Notes under the pieces: generated by a model
The model's database searches: none
What the model saw: the letters and a program-made list of their open reading frames with translations, nothing else
Told to the model about the DNA's origin: nothing
NCBI GenBank assembly: GCA_001792895.1
Contig: MARA01000006.1
Span: forward strand, 558,001-622,000
Length of the DNA: 64,000 bases
Source: Lentinus brumalis
Lineage: Eukaryota > Basidiomycota > Agaricomycetes > Polyporales > Polyporaceae
Direction: 5' to 3'
In this document: piece by piece, positions 35,633 to 48,216 of the stretch
Layout of the letters: each line of letters starts with the position of its first letter
Position numbering within the stretch: the first letter of the stretch is position 1
Position numbers and translations under genes: made by a program

Positions 35633-36540
35633 TCAGTATCGGCGGTCGAGCACGATAGCGTGATCATGCGACGCACCTTCGACGACCTTGGCGTCCGCTT
35701 CCCTATGGAAGCTCTCCATGAGGGCCGTATACCGCTTGACCTGCCACGCCAGCTGGCTCGCGCGGGCCATATTGCCCTGACTCATGGCCCACTTGCGCTC
35801 CTCCTTGAACCTGCGCCGCTCCGAGTCTGCGAGGCTCGCGCGGGCACGCAGTACCGCGACCTCTCGCTCCTTCGGGGTGAGTTTGCCGTCGGGGTCTATC
35901 GACGACGGCACCGAGTCGAGCGAGATGGACGGCGCAGTGCTGCAGTATGTCAGCGTGGGCGTGATGGGCCGCACCTCACTCGAGCGGCCGTGGCGGTCAT
36001 GGTCGATCCGGTCTCGGAGGGTGTCGCGCTCCCTGTCCCGTTCGCGTTCACGTTCACGCTCCCGGTCCCGGTCCCGCTCGCGTTCGCGGTGCCTATGCGA
36101 GCGCGTGCGGTCGCGTCCGAAGGAGACGAGACGGATGCGCTTGGGCGGGTCGGGTGGCGGCTCACGCGAGACGACGACTGCTGGGGCGACCCCACGACTG
36201 ACTCCGCGCCAAGGCCAAGCCCAGGAATACCGTCGACGAACTGTCCAAGGAGGTCGGTGAAGAGGACGCCGAGGGCCACGCCCAAGACCGTGCAGGCTGT
36301 CTGTACTACGTCTGCGAGGCGGATAAAGTCGATGACGAGCTTCGCGACGACGCAGACGACAACAACAATGACAGCCTGCGGGAGCTGTGTGAGGGTGTTG
36401 TGGATGAGGACGCCCTGGAAGAGACCGTTGAGGAGGAAGTCAGGGGTGGAAGAAATATGGGTGGGGTCGGGGACGAGGGTGTTAATGAAGACGCGGGCGC
36501 CGAGGGCGAAGAGAAGAGGGAGACCAGTCGTGAGTTGCAT
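35633..36540 (-). CDS. Membrane protein with charged Arg/Glu/Asp-repeat tail, frame-broken once
   Basis: Not a family I can name. The N-terminal half (ATG at 36540, MQLTTGLPLLF) has two membrane helices (AVIVVVVCVVAKLVIDFI and TACTVLGVALGVLF). After AESVVG the frame must shift at the 4-C run 36190-36193 (GGGG on the coding strand, one base short). The protein then continues APAVVVSREPPPDPPKRIR, an RERERDRDRERERERERD-type repeat, and an Ala/Arg-rich helical region (KLTPKEREVAVLRARASL; FHREADAKVVEG) to the stop at 35633. An upstream membrane-helix-like frame (36748-36550, GLYVFLVVLLVVLALVLVLAG) may be the true N-terminus if a second indel sits near 36540. No intron is needed at the frame change. 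The gene lies 250 bp downstream of SLU7 on the same strand. Confidence 0.55.
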
Positions 36541-36789
36541 ACAGAGTCAGAAAGGTCATACAGACATAGAAGGGTATCCGTTGGCCCGCGAGGACAAGCA
36601 CGAGGGCGAGCACGACGAGGAGCACGACGAGGAAGACGTAAAGCCCGACGGCGCCCAAGTTCAACTCACAATACGCGCGGGTTACACGTGGGAATATCCG
36701 GGCCTGTGTCGGCAGGCCATGCATTACACAAACAAGAGTAGCGTACAACCAGCATACTTACAGCAGTGATACATAAATACAAATGTCCC

Positions 36790-38738
36790 TTAGAGCTCCT
36801 TGTCGACGTAGTTCGCCATCGGGTCGTCTGATATCCGCCGGTTCATCCGGTATGCCTCTGCAAATCCCGGGTCAGGGAAACCCACGACACATGAGAACAT
36901 ATGAACTTACCGAGCTCTTCCTCGGACACTTCATAGCTCTGTCCAAGTCCGCCCTTCTTCTTCTTGCCGAAGCGATCGTCGTCGTCGTCGCCCCGACCCT
37001 TTCGTTTGCGCTCCTCGCTGAGGGCTTGTTGAAGCCTGTCTCTGTCGAGCGCGAGCTCGCCCTCTCCTAGCCTCTTCTTCGAGAAGAGTTCCTCCGCCTT
37101 CTTCTTACGCTCCTCCGCGCTGTCCGAAGGTACGGGTGGCGGGGGCATTGATGTCGACGACTCCGCCGACTCGAGGAGGTTCTTCGCACTCGACGCCTGA
37201 GCAGCCTTGATACCATCCTCACCCGTACAGTAGGACATGTGCACGGTTGAGTGACAGCATGCGTAGCCCCACGATCCTGTAGCGGGATCGTACCACGAGC
37301 CCCATATGGCCGTGTGGTTGTTCACGTATACTGTATATCTAATCAGTCAGATGTCGGTACTGAGTGCAAACTGCACGTACCATCTTCGAGGTACTTCGAC
37401 CTTGTCTTCGCCCGCTCCTTGCCCTTCACGACCTGGCCCGTGCGCGAGTACTCCACGTATTCCTCCGTTTGGCCCTGCAGCAGCTCTTTCGGCGCCTTCT
37501 CTAGGTACTCCTCTCCGCCGTACTTCGAAAGGATGGAGACCTTCGTGGTGTCCTTGAGCTCCTCCTTCTTCTGGATGTACTTCTGGTGCAACAGCTGACC
37601 CTGCGTGGGGTTCGCGTTCATGTGGACGTCGTTCCCTCGCGCAGCGGCATTCCACGCAAAGAGCTGGAGCTTCTGCACCTCTGGCGCATCTCCGGAGTAC
37701 CGCAGGAAGTTGTCGCCGGCGAACAGTGCCTGCACACGTCTGAGAGCGTGCAAGATTACGTCTGAATGAACGACGTACCTCCTCTGGCGGGACATTCTTT
37801 AGCGGGTTGTCACGCATAGACCGAGTCTTGGGGTCGTAGTATGCACTTGACGGATCCAGGTTGATGAGGTACTTCGCTGTATCCTCACGAATACGCAGAT
37901 TCCGCACCGTTATACGCGTCTTCGTGTCCAGCTTCTGCCCCACCGCATCCGCTGACTCCGCATACTTGTCCTGATCCTCGTCCTCGTCCTCACTGCTCCC
38001 AAAGTCGTCGTCCCGACCCTCACCCTTCTCCTTCCCAGCCTTCGCCACCTTGCGCACCGCCGCGAGGTCCGTCGTCGTCCGCTTATCAATCTCCTCCTCC
38101 CGCAGCTTCTGCCGTGCCGCCTCCAGGGCCGCATACTCCTCATACACGCGCTTGTGCTCCGCGGGGTCGTACCCGTTCCACCGGTCGCGCTTTGCATCGT
38201 AACCTGCCGCGACATCCTGGATGACTTCGTCCGGTGCGATGTCCCTGTTCGTGTACTTTGCGCCCTTCTTCCGCGGCCGCTCGAGACAGTCTTGCTTCTT
38301 GTGTGTCATCGCCCCGCAGTTCTCGCATGCACCCTTCCTGTACTTCTTTGCTGCCGGGCCCGCTTTTGCTCCTCGGTCGTACCAGTTGTCGAGTTTGTCT
38401 GACGAGCGGTCGTATTCGGGGATGCGCTGATGGCTCAGAGAGGGCGCGCCGGTGTCGAGGTACCATGGTGCTTGCGCGATGTATTCTGGAAACAACAGGA
38501 TATGAGAAAGGGGAGCACGCGTTACGGGCTATTCCAATGCTCACGAGGAATATGCGGGTTGATGGCCTTGCCCTCTTCATCGACAGCGGCAGGTGCAGTA
38601 CCGGCTTTACGAGCTGCGTCGAGGTCCTTCTGCCGCCTGAACTCTTCCCGGGACAGCTTTCCTGTGGCTACGCAAATGTCAACCTTTTGACAGCAATATC
38701 GTAACATAGCAGACCAACAAACCTGAAGCCGACGCCAT
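36790..38738 (-). CDS. SLU7: Pre-mRNA splicing factor SLU7
   Basis: Second-step splicing factor that helps select the 3' splice site. Exon 1 is only 16 bases (ATG at 38738, MASAS), followed by an intron to [19 protein letters not shown]. Diagnostic features: INPHIP and [20 protein letters not shown], then the CCHC zinc knuckle [14 protein letters not shown]. Also present are KWNG-like [24 protein letters not shown], an acidic stretch ([12 protein letters not shown]), [20 protein letters not shown], and NPYS-like [15 protein letters not shown]. After [17 protein letters not shown] comes an unusual aromatic/Cys segment ([18 protein letters not shown]). It ends with a Lys-rich stretch and [20 protein letters not shown]. 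At least five introns join cleanly; no frame problem was seen. Confidence 0.93.
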
Positions 38739-39653
38739 TGATATACGTATGTCCTAGACGAGGGGACGGGGGACGGGGACGGGGGTGGTGGTGGTACTGA
38801 CCAAGGCCGCTATGGTGGCATAGGCGCCATGTGGATGTAGCGCCCATGAAGTCGAGGTGATAAGATTAGATCTACTTAGCTGAGTGGTGGTTAGCGGCCC
38901 TCTGTCGGATACTATCCGCCTCCTCCTCCAGGCTCCCTAAGCAATAGCAAGTACTTGATCATTGACTACTTAAGTGTCAGTACTGGATTGTCCATGTACG
39001 ATTGGGTCCACAGCTACCACAGTTCTAGTCTTCACACCATGCTTTCTGATCTCAAGCCACACCAGTCATTTGTCTCAGGATTTGCTCATGACAACCCTAT
39101 CATCAATACAAAATTGGGATGCCCTCGTCGATACAGAGACATACTGGTCGCTACTCTCCCCGAACAGCGCGAGGAATGGAGCCGCTTCCGAACACCTCCG
39201 ACTTCAATTTGGTCGAACGCCCTCGAGTGGTTCATTGAGCTACCGGTGTGCTGCGAGATCATCGTCTTCGCACGGCACGTTCTGCAACTGTGATCGTGAT
39301 GGTTAGGCTGCGACCCCCCTCGGTGCGCCGCCGTCTCTCAATGTCAAGGACCTGCTTGTCGGTTGGCTATCAGGCTTACTAGGGCAGACCGAAGGCTGGA
39401 GCGCTGGCCGAGCTCCCTCTGGCCTGTACCCTGCCAGCATCTCTCCCTCCGCAACGCTCGCAGGCTACTCAGAGGAGCCTATGCTTCATTTGCATTGCGA
39501 ACTTGCATGAAGAGAGTCGTCTGGGGTGCGAACTGTCAAAATTACCCTCTATAGAAAGATCCCTCGTCCAAGAAGAAGATCCATGCCCAGCCCTGTGCCT
39601 TATTCATGCAACCCAATACATGTGCCTAAAATGTGGTATTATCCTATTGATCA
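38739..39653. other. Intergenic, no gene recognised
   Basis: About 0.9 kb between SLU7 and the vigilin 3' end. It includes a G-rich stretch near 38761-38793 in the likely SLU7 leader. Short open frames at 38955-39293 are not convincing. Confidence 0.4.
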
Positions 39654-42600
39654 TTAGTCGTTCCTGCGACCACCCCTCGGCGGACGACCGCTGTTGGTAG
39701 TCATCTTCAGGATGGCATCCTTCGCAGCGACGATAGCGTCCTCCGAGCCTGCCACATACCAATAAGTTTCCTGATACATACACACCTTATGCAATAGCTG
39801 AACTCACCGACGATGACAATAGTGCTGTCCTCATGGCTGACGGTGATATCGGCGCCGCTCTCGTTTCTGAGACGCGCGACGTTGGAGCCCTTCGCACCCA
39901 CTATGCGCGGGAACAGCGAGCGATCGGGGAGAGTTAAGAACCCAACGTGGGTCATCTTTTCGGCGTGCTCAAGTCCCTCCTTGACCAGCTTCAGCGCACG
40001 GTCAAGGCCCGCCTGGTCGCGAGCCTTGAAGGTCCACACGGACTCGCCCTCCTCTGCGTCCTGATAGTTCGGGACGACTTGCCACTGCGCCTCGGTCGGC
40101 GCGCTCGCGGAGTCGGGATCATCGATGCGGGCGGTGGCCGCGCCAGCCTGAGATGTGGGCTGCGGCGGCACCGCGGGCTTGGAGGGCAGCACCGACTGCT
40201 CGACGTGCACGCCGAAGGAACGGAGCTGACGCAACAAGTTGCCCTGCTGGGAGACGGCGTAGTGGTACTTGAGCGGAACAGTGATGCTGCCAGTAACGCC
40301 CTCGGGTGCAGGAGGTTTGATTTGGGCCTACAATAAATTATGAGGACAGCTCAAGCAGTAAAGAGTGCTACCACATACCTTGAGCTCCTCGACGGCCTTT
40401 TCACAAGCAGCACGAGGACCAGAAACCTTGACAAGGTTGGCGGGGTCCACGCCAGCCAGATCTGCCGCATTCTCCGGCTCACCGACCTGGCCGTACGAAC
40501 GCGAGCCGGGGAACTGGATCTGTGCGCCGGTACGGTTCTGCAGGTCGTTGAGGTGCTGGCCACCGCGTCCGATGAGCGCACGGTGCTGAGCCACCGGCAC
40601 GTCGACACCGAGGACGACGCGGTCCTTGAGGTCCGCGGCGATCTTCTCAAGTTCCGCCTTGAGCTTTGCGACGAGCTTCGGCTCACCACGGAGCCGCACC
40701 TCGTCGGAGGGCTCGCCTTGACGGGGGCTGCCAAGGTAGCATTAGCGCTCGGTCTGCCACTCATACATGGAAATAATACGCACAATCGGATCAGTCCAGC
40801 CTGTGCCTTTGAGTCGGTAGGGCCGCCGCAGCGAGCAATGAGGTCCTTGAGACCCTGTCCACCAGCCCCAATGATGGTACGGTGGAACCTGCTGGGAACG
40901 TCTACGGTAGCCGTGGTCTCCTCCGCTACCTGCTCGGCGATGGCAAGGATGGCAGCCTTGGCCTCAGCAATGGCCTTCTTCGTCCCGCGGATGGCGATGG
41001 TGGCATTATCCTTGTCGTCGGCAGCCTTGTCGACGTCGATCTGCACACCGGTGGTGTCCTTGATGTCGTTGATGGTCGAACCCGCCTTGCCGAGGATACG
41101 CGCGACCGAGCGAGTAGGGACGGAGAACTTGACGACGTTGTTCGATTCCTTCTCGAACTCGACGGCCTGCAGGGTACAGTCAGTTACATGTGAGATCATA
41201 GCGAGCAGAGCACTCTTACGTCAAGCAATTCCTGCTTGGCACCGGCGACACCCTTGCGACCACCCTTGACTAGGACCTCGTCGGCCTTGAGGGGCTCACG
41301 CGTCCTGCCCTCACCATCTCCGGATGACTCACGCGGGAACGTGATCTTGACAGCGTACTTGTCCTCGAGACGGATGACATACTTGCCGCTCTGGCCAATG
41401 AGAGACGAGTGGTACTGGTGAGGAATCTTCAAGACCTCAGAGGTCTCGTCCGCAAGACGCTCAGCTTGAGCCAGAATGCGACGCTTGGCCTCCTCGACGT
41501 TCTCCTTGCGACCGACAATCTTGACCTTGGACTTCGAGTGAGTGCCCTTCTTCTTCTTGGTTACCTCCTTCTCCCTCTCCTCGCCCTCGTCAGAGAAGTC
41601 GATCTTGACACCGAGTGTGTCGCGGAGCTTGTTGACACCAGAACCACCTGACCCGACGATACGGCCGACGTACTCACGGTCGATTTCAAACTCAACGGTA
41701 TAACTGGACACGATCTCGTCGTTCTTGGCATCCTCGACGATCTTGCGGATCTCAGCCACAGCGCGGTTGACGTCGGCGCTGATGCCGCGGACGAGAATGA
41801 AGTCCTCGGTGGCCTGCCCAGCCTCGACACCGAACTTGACGGAGAGCGTCTTGTCCTCGCCGATGATAGCGTTGAGAGTGGTGCCGTGACGACCAACGAC
41901 AGCGTCATGCCACTTCTTCTCGACCTCGATGACCTCGGTCTTGACGTCTGCAGCTTCGCGCGCCATCTTCAACAGTTCCTTCTCAACGTCCTCGAGGTTT
42001 TGTTTCTTCTCAACGGGAGAGAGAGAAGCGTTGGCCGAAGTGGGGTCGTACACCAACAGGACAGAGGACTGCTCAGCGGACTCGGGCGGGAAGAAGACCA
42101 AGACATTGAGCGACTCGTGGAAGGCCTTGATCCTACAAAGATGTTTAGAGGAGTCACAATGAGCAATGTGAAGGGGACACTCACTTCTTTGCGTTCTTGT
42201 GCGAGTTGATGATCCGGTGAAGGAGCCAGTCGATTTGAACGTCCTTGGTGGAGCCATAGAGCTTACCGATCAACGCAGAAGTCTGGCTGACTGCAGCGTC
42301 AACCTTCGACTTCTCACCGACGATGTCCAACTTGATGGTCGTAGCGCGATCCAGACCCGAGAGGGAGGGCGTGAAGACCTGAACGCCGGGGGTGTCCGTG
42401 GCAAGTGTCTTGGGGTAGTTCACGCGGACCATGTAAGTGAGGAGCTGCCGGGAGACGGGAGGGGACCAGGGAGAGGGAACTCGTGGATGTACGCCGAGTT
42501 GGCCTTCTCCATCACCGCCTGAACACCTAGGCCGACGTCCGTTGCCTTGCCCCAGAGGATGATCTCTTCGCTCGCATCCTCGGGCTTGGGCAGAATGACA

Positions 42601-43948
42601 GCGCAGCGAGCCTTGGTCATGACATCCTCCGCGTTCTTGCCGGTGAGCAGACGGTGCTGGCGCTTAGGGAGCGAAAGCTTGAGGGAGATCGTCTCGGTCG
42701 TGAAGTAGTCAACTGCGGACTTGATCGACTCAATTACACGAGTGACAGCTTCGCGGTCGCCAGAGACGGTAATCTCGCGGGCTGCGGCGTTCAACGAAAG
42801 GGTAATGTCGCCACTCTCAGCAGCCGCCTCGAAGGTCGCGCGACGCGGGGTGATGAAGGGAAGGATGTGCTCTGGGATGTCACGCACGCGCTGGGTGGTA
42901 CGGGAGCGTTTGGTCGCGATGATCTCGTTGAGCAAGGCCTGCGCTTCAAGCGCGAGGGGCTGAGCACCGGTGATAGTGACAGGAACCGTAGGCTCCTCCT
43001 CTTCATCCCCATCGACCGGGGTGCCAGGAAGAGGAGTAGCGGAGCGCGACGGGTCGTGGGAGGCGCCGTTAGCATGTCCGTTGGCCGGTGCGAGGGTGTC
43101 GCGGCGAGGGATGTCGATCTTGACGTTAGTCTGGTCGCGGATCTGCTTCAAGGTAACACCCTTGGGACCGATGATGGTGGGGATGGTTGAAGCGGGAGCG
43201 TGCAGCGTCAGAGTAACCTAAAGCGCAAGTTGGTCACGTTCGCTGTAAGGGCATGAAGGACACGGTTCGATCGGTCTCAACGCCAGCCGATGCTTCTCGC
43301 CAGCGCGTGCTGATGGCAGCAAGAAAACGCCACCTTCGTCGCGTTTCCCGCCCCGCCAACACGCGATGCGGCTAACGCAAGACCGACTTAATGGTGTAGT
43401 CTGGGTGTGAACGTACCACAGGGCTGAGGAGCGCGAGCAAGCTCTTCTTCGCCTTGTCCAGCTCCTTCTTGGAGTCGGCCTTGAGGTGAAACGTGGTCTG
43501 GCGCGCGATCTGGTTCGTAGACGCGTCCAGCTTGACCTTGTACTGGGACATGACCTGTTTCGCGATTTCGCCGAGAGTCGTGGGCTTGCCATCCTTGCCA
43601 GCGGCGGACAGGTCGATGGACGACAGAGAGAACGTGTCCGAAACGACCGGCTGCTTCGAGGCAGTAGGCTTAATGCGGGGACCAGCACCAGCACCCCACG
43701 CGGAGGCCGCCGGCCTGTTAGTCTGGGGTGCGGGAGCCAGTGACGGGAAGGCCTCCTGGGACTCGGTGTCGACAGTACCGTTAGCGGCGGCAGCACGGGG
43801 CCTGACGGGGGTGTCCTCGACCAAGCTAGGGAACGGGTCCGGGGCGCCTTCGAGTTCGTGCCTCCTCTGCTCCGCTCGGTGTGAACCACGTCGTTGTCGC
43901 GAAATATGGCAAACGCCTTACCTGGAGGTCAGCAGCGGAGAGAGCCAT
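39654..43948 (-). CDS. Vigilin/Scp160-type multi-KH RNA-binding protein, frame-broken once
   Basis: RNA-binding protein of polysomes and ER membrane, with roles in translation and mRNA localisation in the family. It starts at ATG 43948 (MALSAADLQ); intron 1 ends just before RRHELEGAPDPFPSLV. Eight or more KH GxxG loops are visible: GPKG, GRHG, GSGG, GQSG, GKAG, GAGG, GRGG and GAKG; several other repeats are degenerate, as is usual for vigilin. The C-terminus ends GRPPRGGR..ND at 39654, a basic Gly-Arg tail. Near 42449-42464 the frame must shift by one base between IHEFPLPG and RQLLTYMVRVNYPK. No spliceable intron fits there, so a lost base in a C/G-rich run is the simplest reading. An approximately 200-bp intron (43418-43219) is the longest in the gene. 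Confidence 0.88.
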
Positions 43949-44271
43949 GGTGGGGGTGAGTGCACGGGTGTCCGGGGAGCGCGAGGCCTTAGACGGGGGA
44001 TTCCAAGCAGCAATCTAGCACAAGCCAAGACTGCCGCGAATTAGAGAACGGAGATGAAGGTCAGAAGCAAGATGTGTGTAGCGAATATACGTGGGCAATC
44101 CTCGTAGCCCATCCCGTGGGCGCCTCTCAAAGCGTGAGACTCTCCTGCCTCATTGGTCTATACCATGGCCGCCTCGCTCGTACTGTAGGTACCGTGTGGA
44201 GGATCGCCACAAAGACATATGTATGTCACCTTAAACCGTCGCGAAAGTACTTGAACATGTATAAATCAACT

Positions 44272-45053
44272 TTACTTGGTCAAGAGAGCCTCGTTCTCCG
44301 CCCTGACCGCCTCCTCCCAGTCGTCCCAGCACACCGACAGCACCGCAGTGTGTCTTGCGCCCTGTCCGGAGAATTGGTCTCCTTCCCGCCCCTTGGCCCC
44401 CATGTGGTTCAACTCCTTCGGTAACACCCACAGGTACCGCAACGTGCCCTCCGGCCTGAACCACATCCGCTTCGCCAGCCCGATAGAGGGCGCGTTCCCG
44501 GGATGTGCGCACCACTGCAGACGGCGGAAGCCGATGCCCGGGGGCGACTGTGTCGGGAGCTGGAGGATGTAGCGCTGCGACAGCGCGACCATCTCCTTCG
44601 CGACGTGAGTGTGCTGGAACTCGGGGAAGACGACGATGTACCCGATCTCCGTCGTCAGGTTCTGCGGCACGGTACTGCAGATGTTGACGATGCCAGCGAG
44701 GCTCCCGCCCCACTCCGGGTGCTCGGGTCGGGGCGCGTCCTGTCTATCATGGCGAGACCGAGGAAGTATGGGTTGCGTCGCACTTTGAGCTCGAACCATG
44801 TGAGGAATTCGGGGAGTGTCGAGTATAGGACGGGATAGTATTGGAACAGCTCTGGGCGGTCCTTGACGTGCTTCCAGTACGTCTCTGCGTGGGCGGACGG
44901 CACAAAGGGTACGAGTTTCAGGCGATCGGTCCTTAATGTCTCCTCGTAGAGCGGGTACGCAAAGTTGATGTCGTAAGGAGTCGGGCCATATAATTCGGAC
45001 TGTGTGAGAGTAGGTTCTGGCGGCGGTGTGGTGAAGTTGTTGACGAACGACAT
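44272..45053 (-). CDS. GNAT-family N-acetyltransferase, frame-broken once
   Basis: RimJ/RimL-like acetyltransferase using acetyl-CoA; its substrate is unknown. ATG at 45053 (MSFVNNFTTPPPEP). The N-terminal half has the family opening TLRTDRLKLVPFVPSAHAE and an YPVLYSTLPEFLTWFE helix. The C-terminal half has GGSLAGIVNICSTVPQN, TEIGYIVVFPEFQHTHVAKE (acetyl-CoA-binding strand and loop), then GFRRLQWCAHPGNAPSIGLA and RMWFRPEGTLRYLW. The halves are in different frames; the change lies at the GGG of 44725-44727 (CCC on the coding strand), where one more C would join them. The gene stops at 44272. There is no signal peptide. The 320 bp between this gene's 3' end and vigilin's start (43949-44271) shows nothing further. 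Confidence 0.8.
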
Positions 45054-46212
45054 CGTGGACTGGTCCGTGAGGGATCAGGGAGTTAAGTTCACGCTCAAGT
45101 CTTTGAGGCTCCAGATATACTCCCTTCCGCAGTGCGCGGCAGATTGCTGACTCGTTCAATCATCTCCTATGACTGTGATCGAACCTATCAAGTACCACAA
45201 ATGGCCTGACATGTAGAGGCATCAGAACGCACATCATGGGTTCTACTTCCATAGCCGAGCGAACGACTTCGGTGGCGGATGGTGCAAGTACGGTGTTCGC
45301 AAGAACGGGACTCCGTAGGCCCTCCGTCCGGTGAGCGCCTGTAATGTTGAAAGACAGGCCCGGTGCAGGCTGCGTGTCGGAGTAGTACCAGTAAGGAGTT
45401 TTGACGACGTCGGAGGGGATGAAAGTCATGCAACGTGTTAGCTTTACAATATCTGCCTGCTGAGAACGCTCGCACCAGGTTCCATTACTCACATTAGCCC
45501 TCTCTGGACAGCGAAGGGTAAGAGAGAGGCGAGGTACGATAACTCGCTAAGAGAAGCGTTCCCTTGCTACGGGCAGTGAGTTGCAGTTTGCGTCCAGACG
45601 ATGCTGCGCGTGTGTGCGACCGAGTCGCCTTTGACCCTTCCTCCATGTCGTGATGCCCAAGCATCGACCTCAAGGCTCCCAGACTCGTTGTGCATCCAGA
45701 TCTTCAGCTCCGAACACAACTTCTCGTCGCCTTCATTGACAAGTACCTGGTGTCCGAGACTCCGCGGACGGCAAACGAGCGCGACATGTCCATCAAGGTT
45801 CCGACGAAGGCAGTGAATAGTCAACGCCAAACAGCATCACCGTGGCCAACGCCGAGCACGACCATATGTAGGATGACACGCCAGCGCGAGGGCGACGGGG
45901 GCGAGAGAGGTCGAGCGAACCGCCTAGAACTGACTGGGTCGGCGATAGACCAGGCTGAGATGGCCATGGACGCGGAAGAGAGAGTGAAAAGCGCTGTATT
46001 CTCGCGCCGACGTGGCTCAACAACCGTATGTATTCCCCGGGCTGCGTCTGACACATCCAGCCTCTCTTCCTCCCACCCACCCTCATTCTGCTTATAGGGC
46101 AATCTCCTACTTCTGCGGGCCCACGGACGCCTGCTAACGTATCTTGTCTATACCACCGGAAGTGCGACAGTACAGAAGACTTGGACGCCGACACCCCCGG
46201 AACATCAGCCAC
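45054..46212. other. Region between acetyltransferase and ERO1; possible unresolved minus-strand gene
   Basis: Minus-strand frames at 45567-45830 and 45160-45492 have coding-like composition (for example MTFIPSDVVKTPYWYYSDTQ) with a plausible acceptor between them (CTGTCCAG near 45518). I could not build a full gene or recognise a family. A divergent multi-exon gene or a pseudogene is possible. The remainder (45840-46212) is the ERO1 upstream region. Confidence 0.25.
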
Positions 46213-48216
46213 ATGCTTTCGCGTCATCTCTACGCGCTACTCTTTGCTCTTCTCGCCGACCCCCTCACTACATACGCTTCCGAGGCGCAGTCCTCGCTAC
46301 TTGGAACCGCACCCGGGCGGACTGGGCAGGTCAAGTCGGTCCTAGAATATGAGCCGGCGAAGGAGCCTGCTTGCAAACAATTCGTGCGTTCTTCTCTCAC
46401 TGTTCAGGGCCACCCTAACCTTTCTGCAGCCCACAGGGCCAATTGAGACGACACAATGCGACTTTGAGACTATAGAAAGTGTCACAGACGAACTCTATAA
46501 TGACCTACATACCCTAGTGGAGACACCGTTCTTCAAGTACTTCCGCGTGCGTAGAGTTCTTCCCCAGCAACTCCCACTGCTATGCTGATCTGTGCATCAG
46601 CTCGACTTGTATCGCGAATGTCCGTTCTGGCAAGAAAACGGATTCTGCATGAACAGAGAGTGCGGTATCACTACGGTGGACGAGGTGCGTCTCTTTTCCA
46701 CCAACGCGGGCAACTACACGCTCAAACGCGTCTCAGAGCGAAATCCCGGATAGGTGGAGGGCGGCCGCGCTGAGTAAGATTGAGATGCCCGAAGGCGACC
46801 AGGTATGTTCCCCACGCTCTCCTCACACGTACGCCTTCGCCCAACACACTCTTTTTCGACCCGCAGCGGACAGTGCTGCCGGGATGCTACTACCGTGACT
46901 CCGACTACTGCTTCCTCGACGACCTCACCGAAGGCGACTACGTCGATCTCACTCTCAACCCCGAACGATTCACTGGCTACGCTGGTGATTCAGCGCGGCG
47001 TGTGTGGAAAGCGATATACGAGGAGAACTGCTTCGGCCTTTCCGAGCTCAACCTCCTGTCCTCCAACTCGCGAAACCCCGGTCTGGTCAGTCTTCCCGAG
47101 AGCATGACTGGTGCGCTCACGGCAGACGGCGAAGATGCTAAGGAGTGTCTCGAGCGGAGAGTATACTACAAGATTGTCTCCGGCCTGCATGCGAGTATCT
47201 CGACGCATATCTGCCATGATACCATGAACCAAACGACGGGTGCCTGGGTACGTCCTGCAGCTACCTGCAAGTCTCCATGCCGTTCTCACCCAATATGCCC
47301 CATAGGGCCCGGACCTCCAATGCTTCATCTCCCGCGTCGCCGCTTACCCAGAGCGGCTGGAGTACATCTACTTCGACACGGTCCTGCTCCTGCGTGCAGT
47401 GGCCCGTCTCGAGCCCTACCTCTCCGCCTATGACTACTGCGCCACCGGGTCGCACGAAGACGACGCCGAGACGGTCGCCCGGCTCGCGAAGGTCATCGAT
47501 GTCGCGCGCACGGTCGGCCGCTTCGACGAGTCGGTCCTCTTCCGTGGGGAGAACGCGAACGTGCTCAAGGCAGAGTTCAAGGAGCATTTCCGGAACGTCA
47601 CGCGCATCATGGATTGCGTCGGCTGCGACAAGTGCAGGCTGTGGGGCAAGGTGCAGACGACCGGCATCGCGACCGCTCTCAAGGTCCTGTTCGAGCTCGA
47701 CGAGAAGGCTCTCGAGTAAGTGTTCTCCTCCCCACCGACGACTGTTGGCGTCGATCGCTGAGACGCTTTGTCACGCCAGCCCGAAGTCAAACTCGAACCT
47801 CCTGCAGCGCTCTGAGGTCGTCGCGCTGATCAACACTCTCCACCGCCTGGTCGAGTCCCTGCATATGGTCCAGGAATTCCGTCGGATGTGGGCCGAGAAG
47901 GGAATCGAAGACGAGCGCATCCTGTCCGAGACTGAAGGTGCAGCCAAGGTACGACTTTCTGCGACTTCTCCGCCATGATCTGACTTGCTGACTGTTTTCC
48001 GCAGGCTCGCCGCTCTCCCGCCGCCGGCGCATCCGGCACCTCAGGACAGTATCTCGCAGATGTGCTCGACAAGCTCGCATGTTGGGTCCGCGCGTGTCGT
48101 GACGGCACGCTCGGGTGCTTCCGTGGGCTTGTGGACGGCGTGTCGGAAGTCTTGAGTGCCGCAGCGAGTCTCTTCAGCCTCTCTGGGAAGGACCAGATCC
48201 CGAGGAGCGATCTCTA
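46213..48216 (+). CDS. ERO1: ERO1, endoplasmic reticulum oxidoreductin
   Basis: FAD-dependent thiol oxidase that reoxidises protein disulfide isomerase in the ER. It starts at ATG 46213 with a signal peptide (MLSRHLYALLFALLADP). Spliced exons give the shuttle-Cys region (CDFETIESVTDELYNDLH), CPFWQENGFCMNRECGI, WRAAALSKIEMPEGDQ, and DSDYCFLDD. Then follow ANPERFTGYAG-like TLNPERFTGYAGDSARRVW and an HASISTHIC segment. The active-site signature is CVGCDKCRLWGKVQTTGIA (CxxCxxC) and the last conserved helix is VALINTLHRLVESLHMVQEF. The C-terminus extends about 90 residues beyond the core with Cys and hydrophobic residues, ending IPRSDL at 48216. No frame break was found. No HDEL-type retention signal is seen, which is usual for Ero1. 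Confidence 0.9.

Noticed and set aside
35784..36260. Plus-strand frame with an Arg-Ser repeat resembling an SR splicing factor
   Set aside because: It is the reverse reading of the RE/RD repeat of the minus-strand gene; no RRM or other domain is in frame.
45160..45830. Nudix hydrolase
   Set aside because: Some words look similar, but no Nudix box (Gx5Ex7REUxEExGU) can be assembled in any frame.
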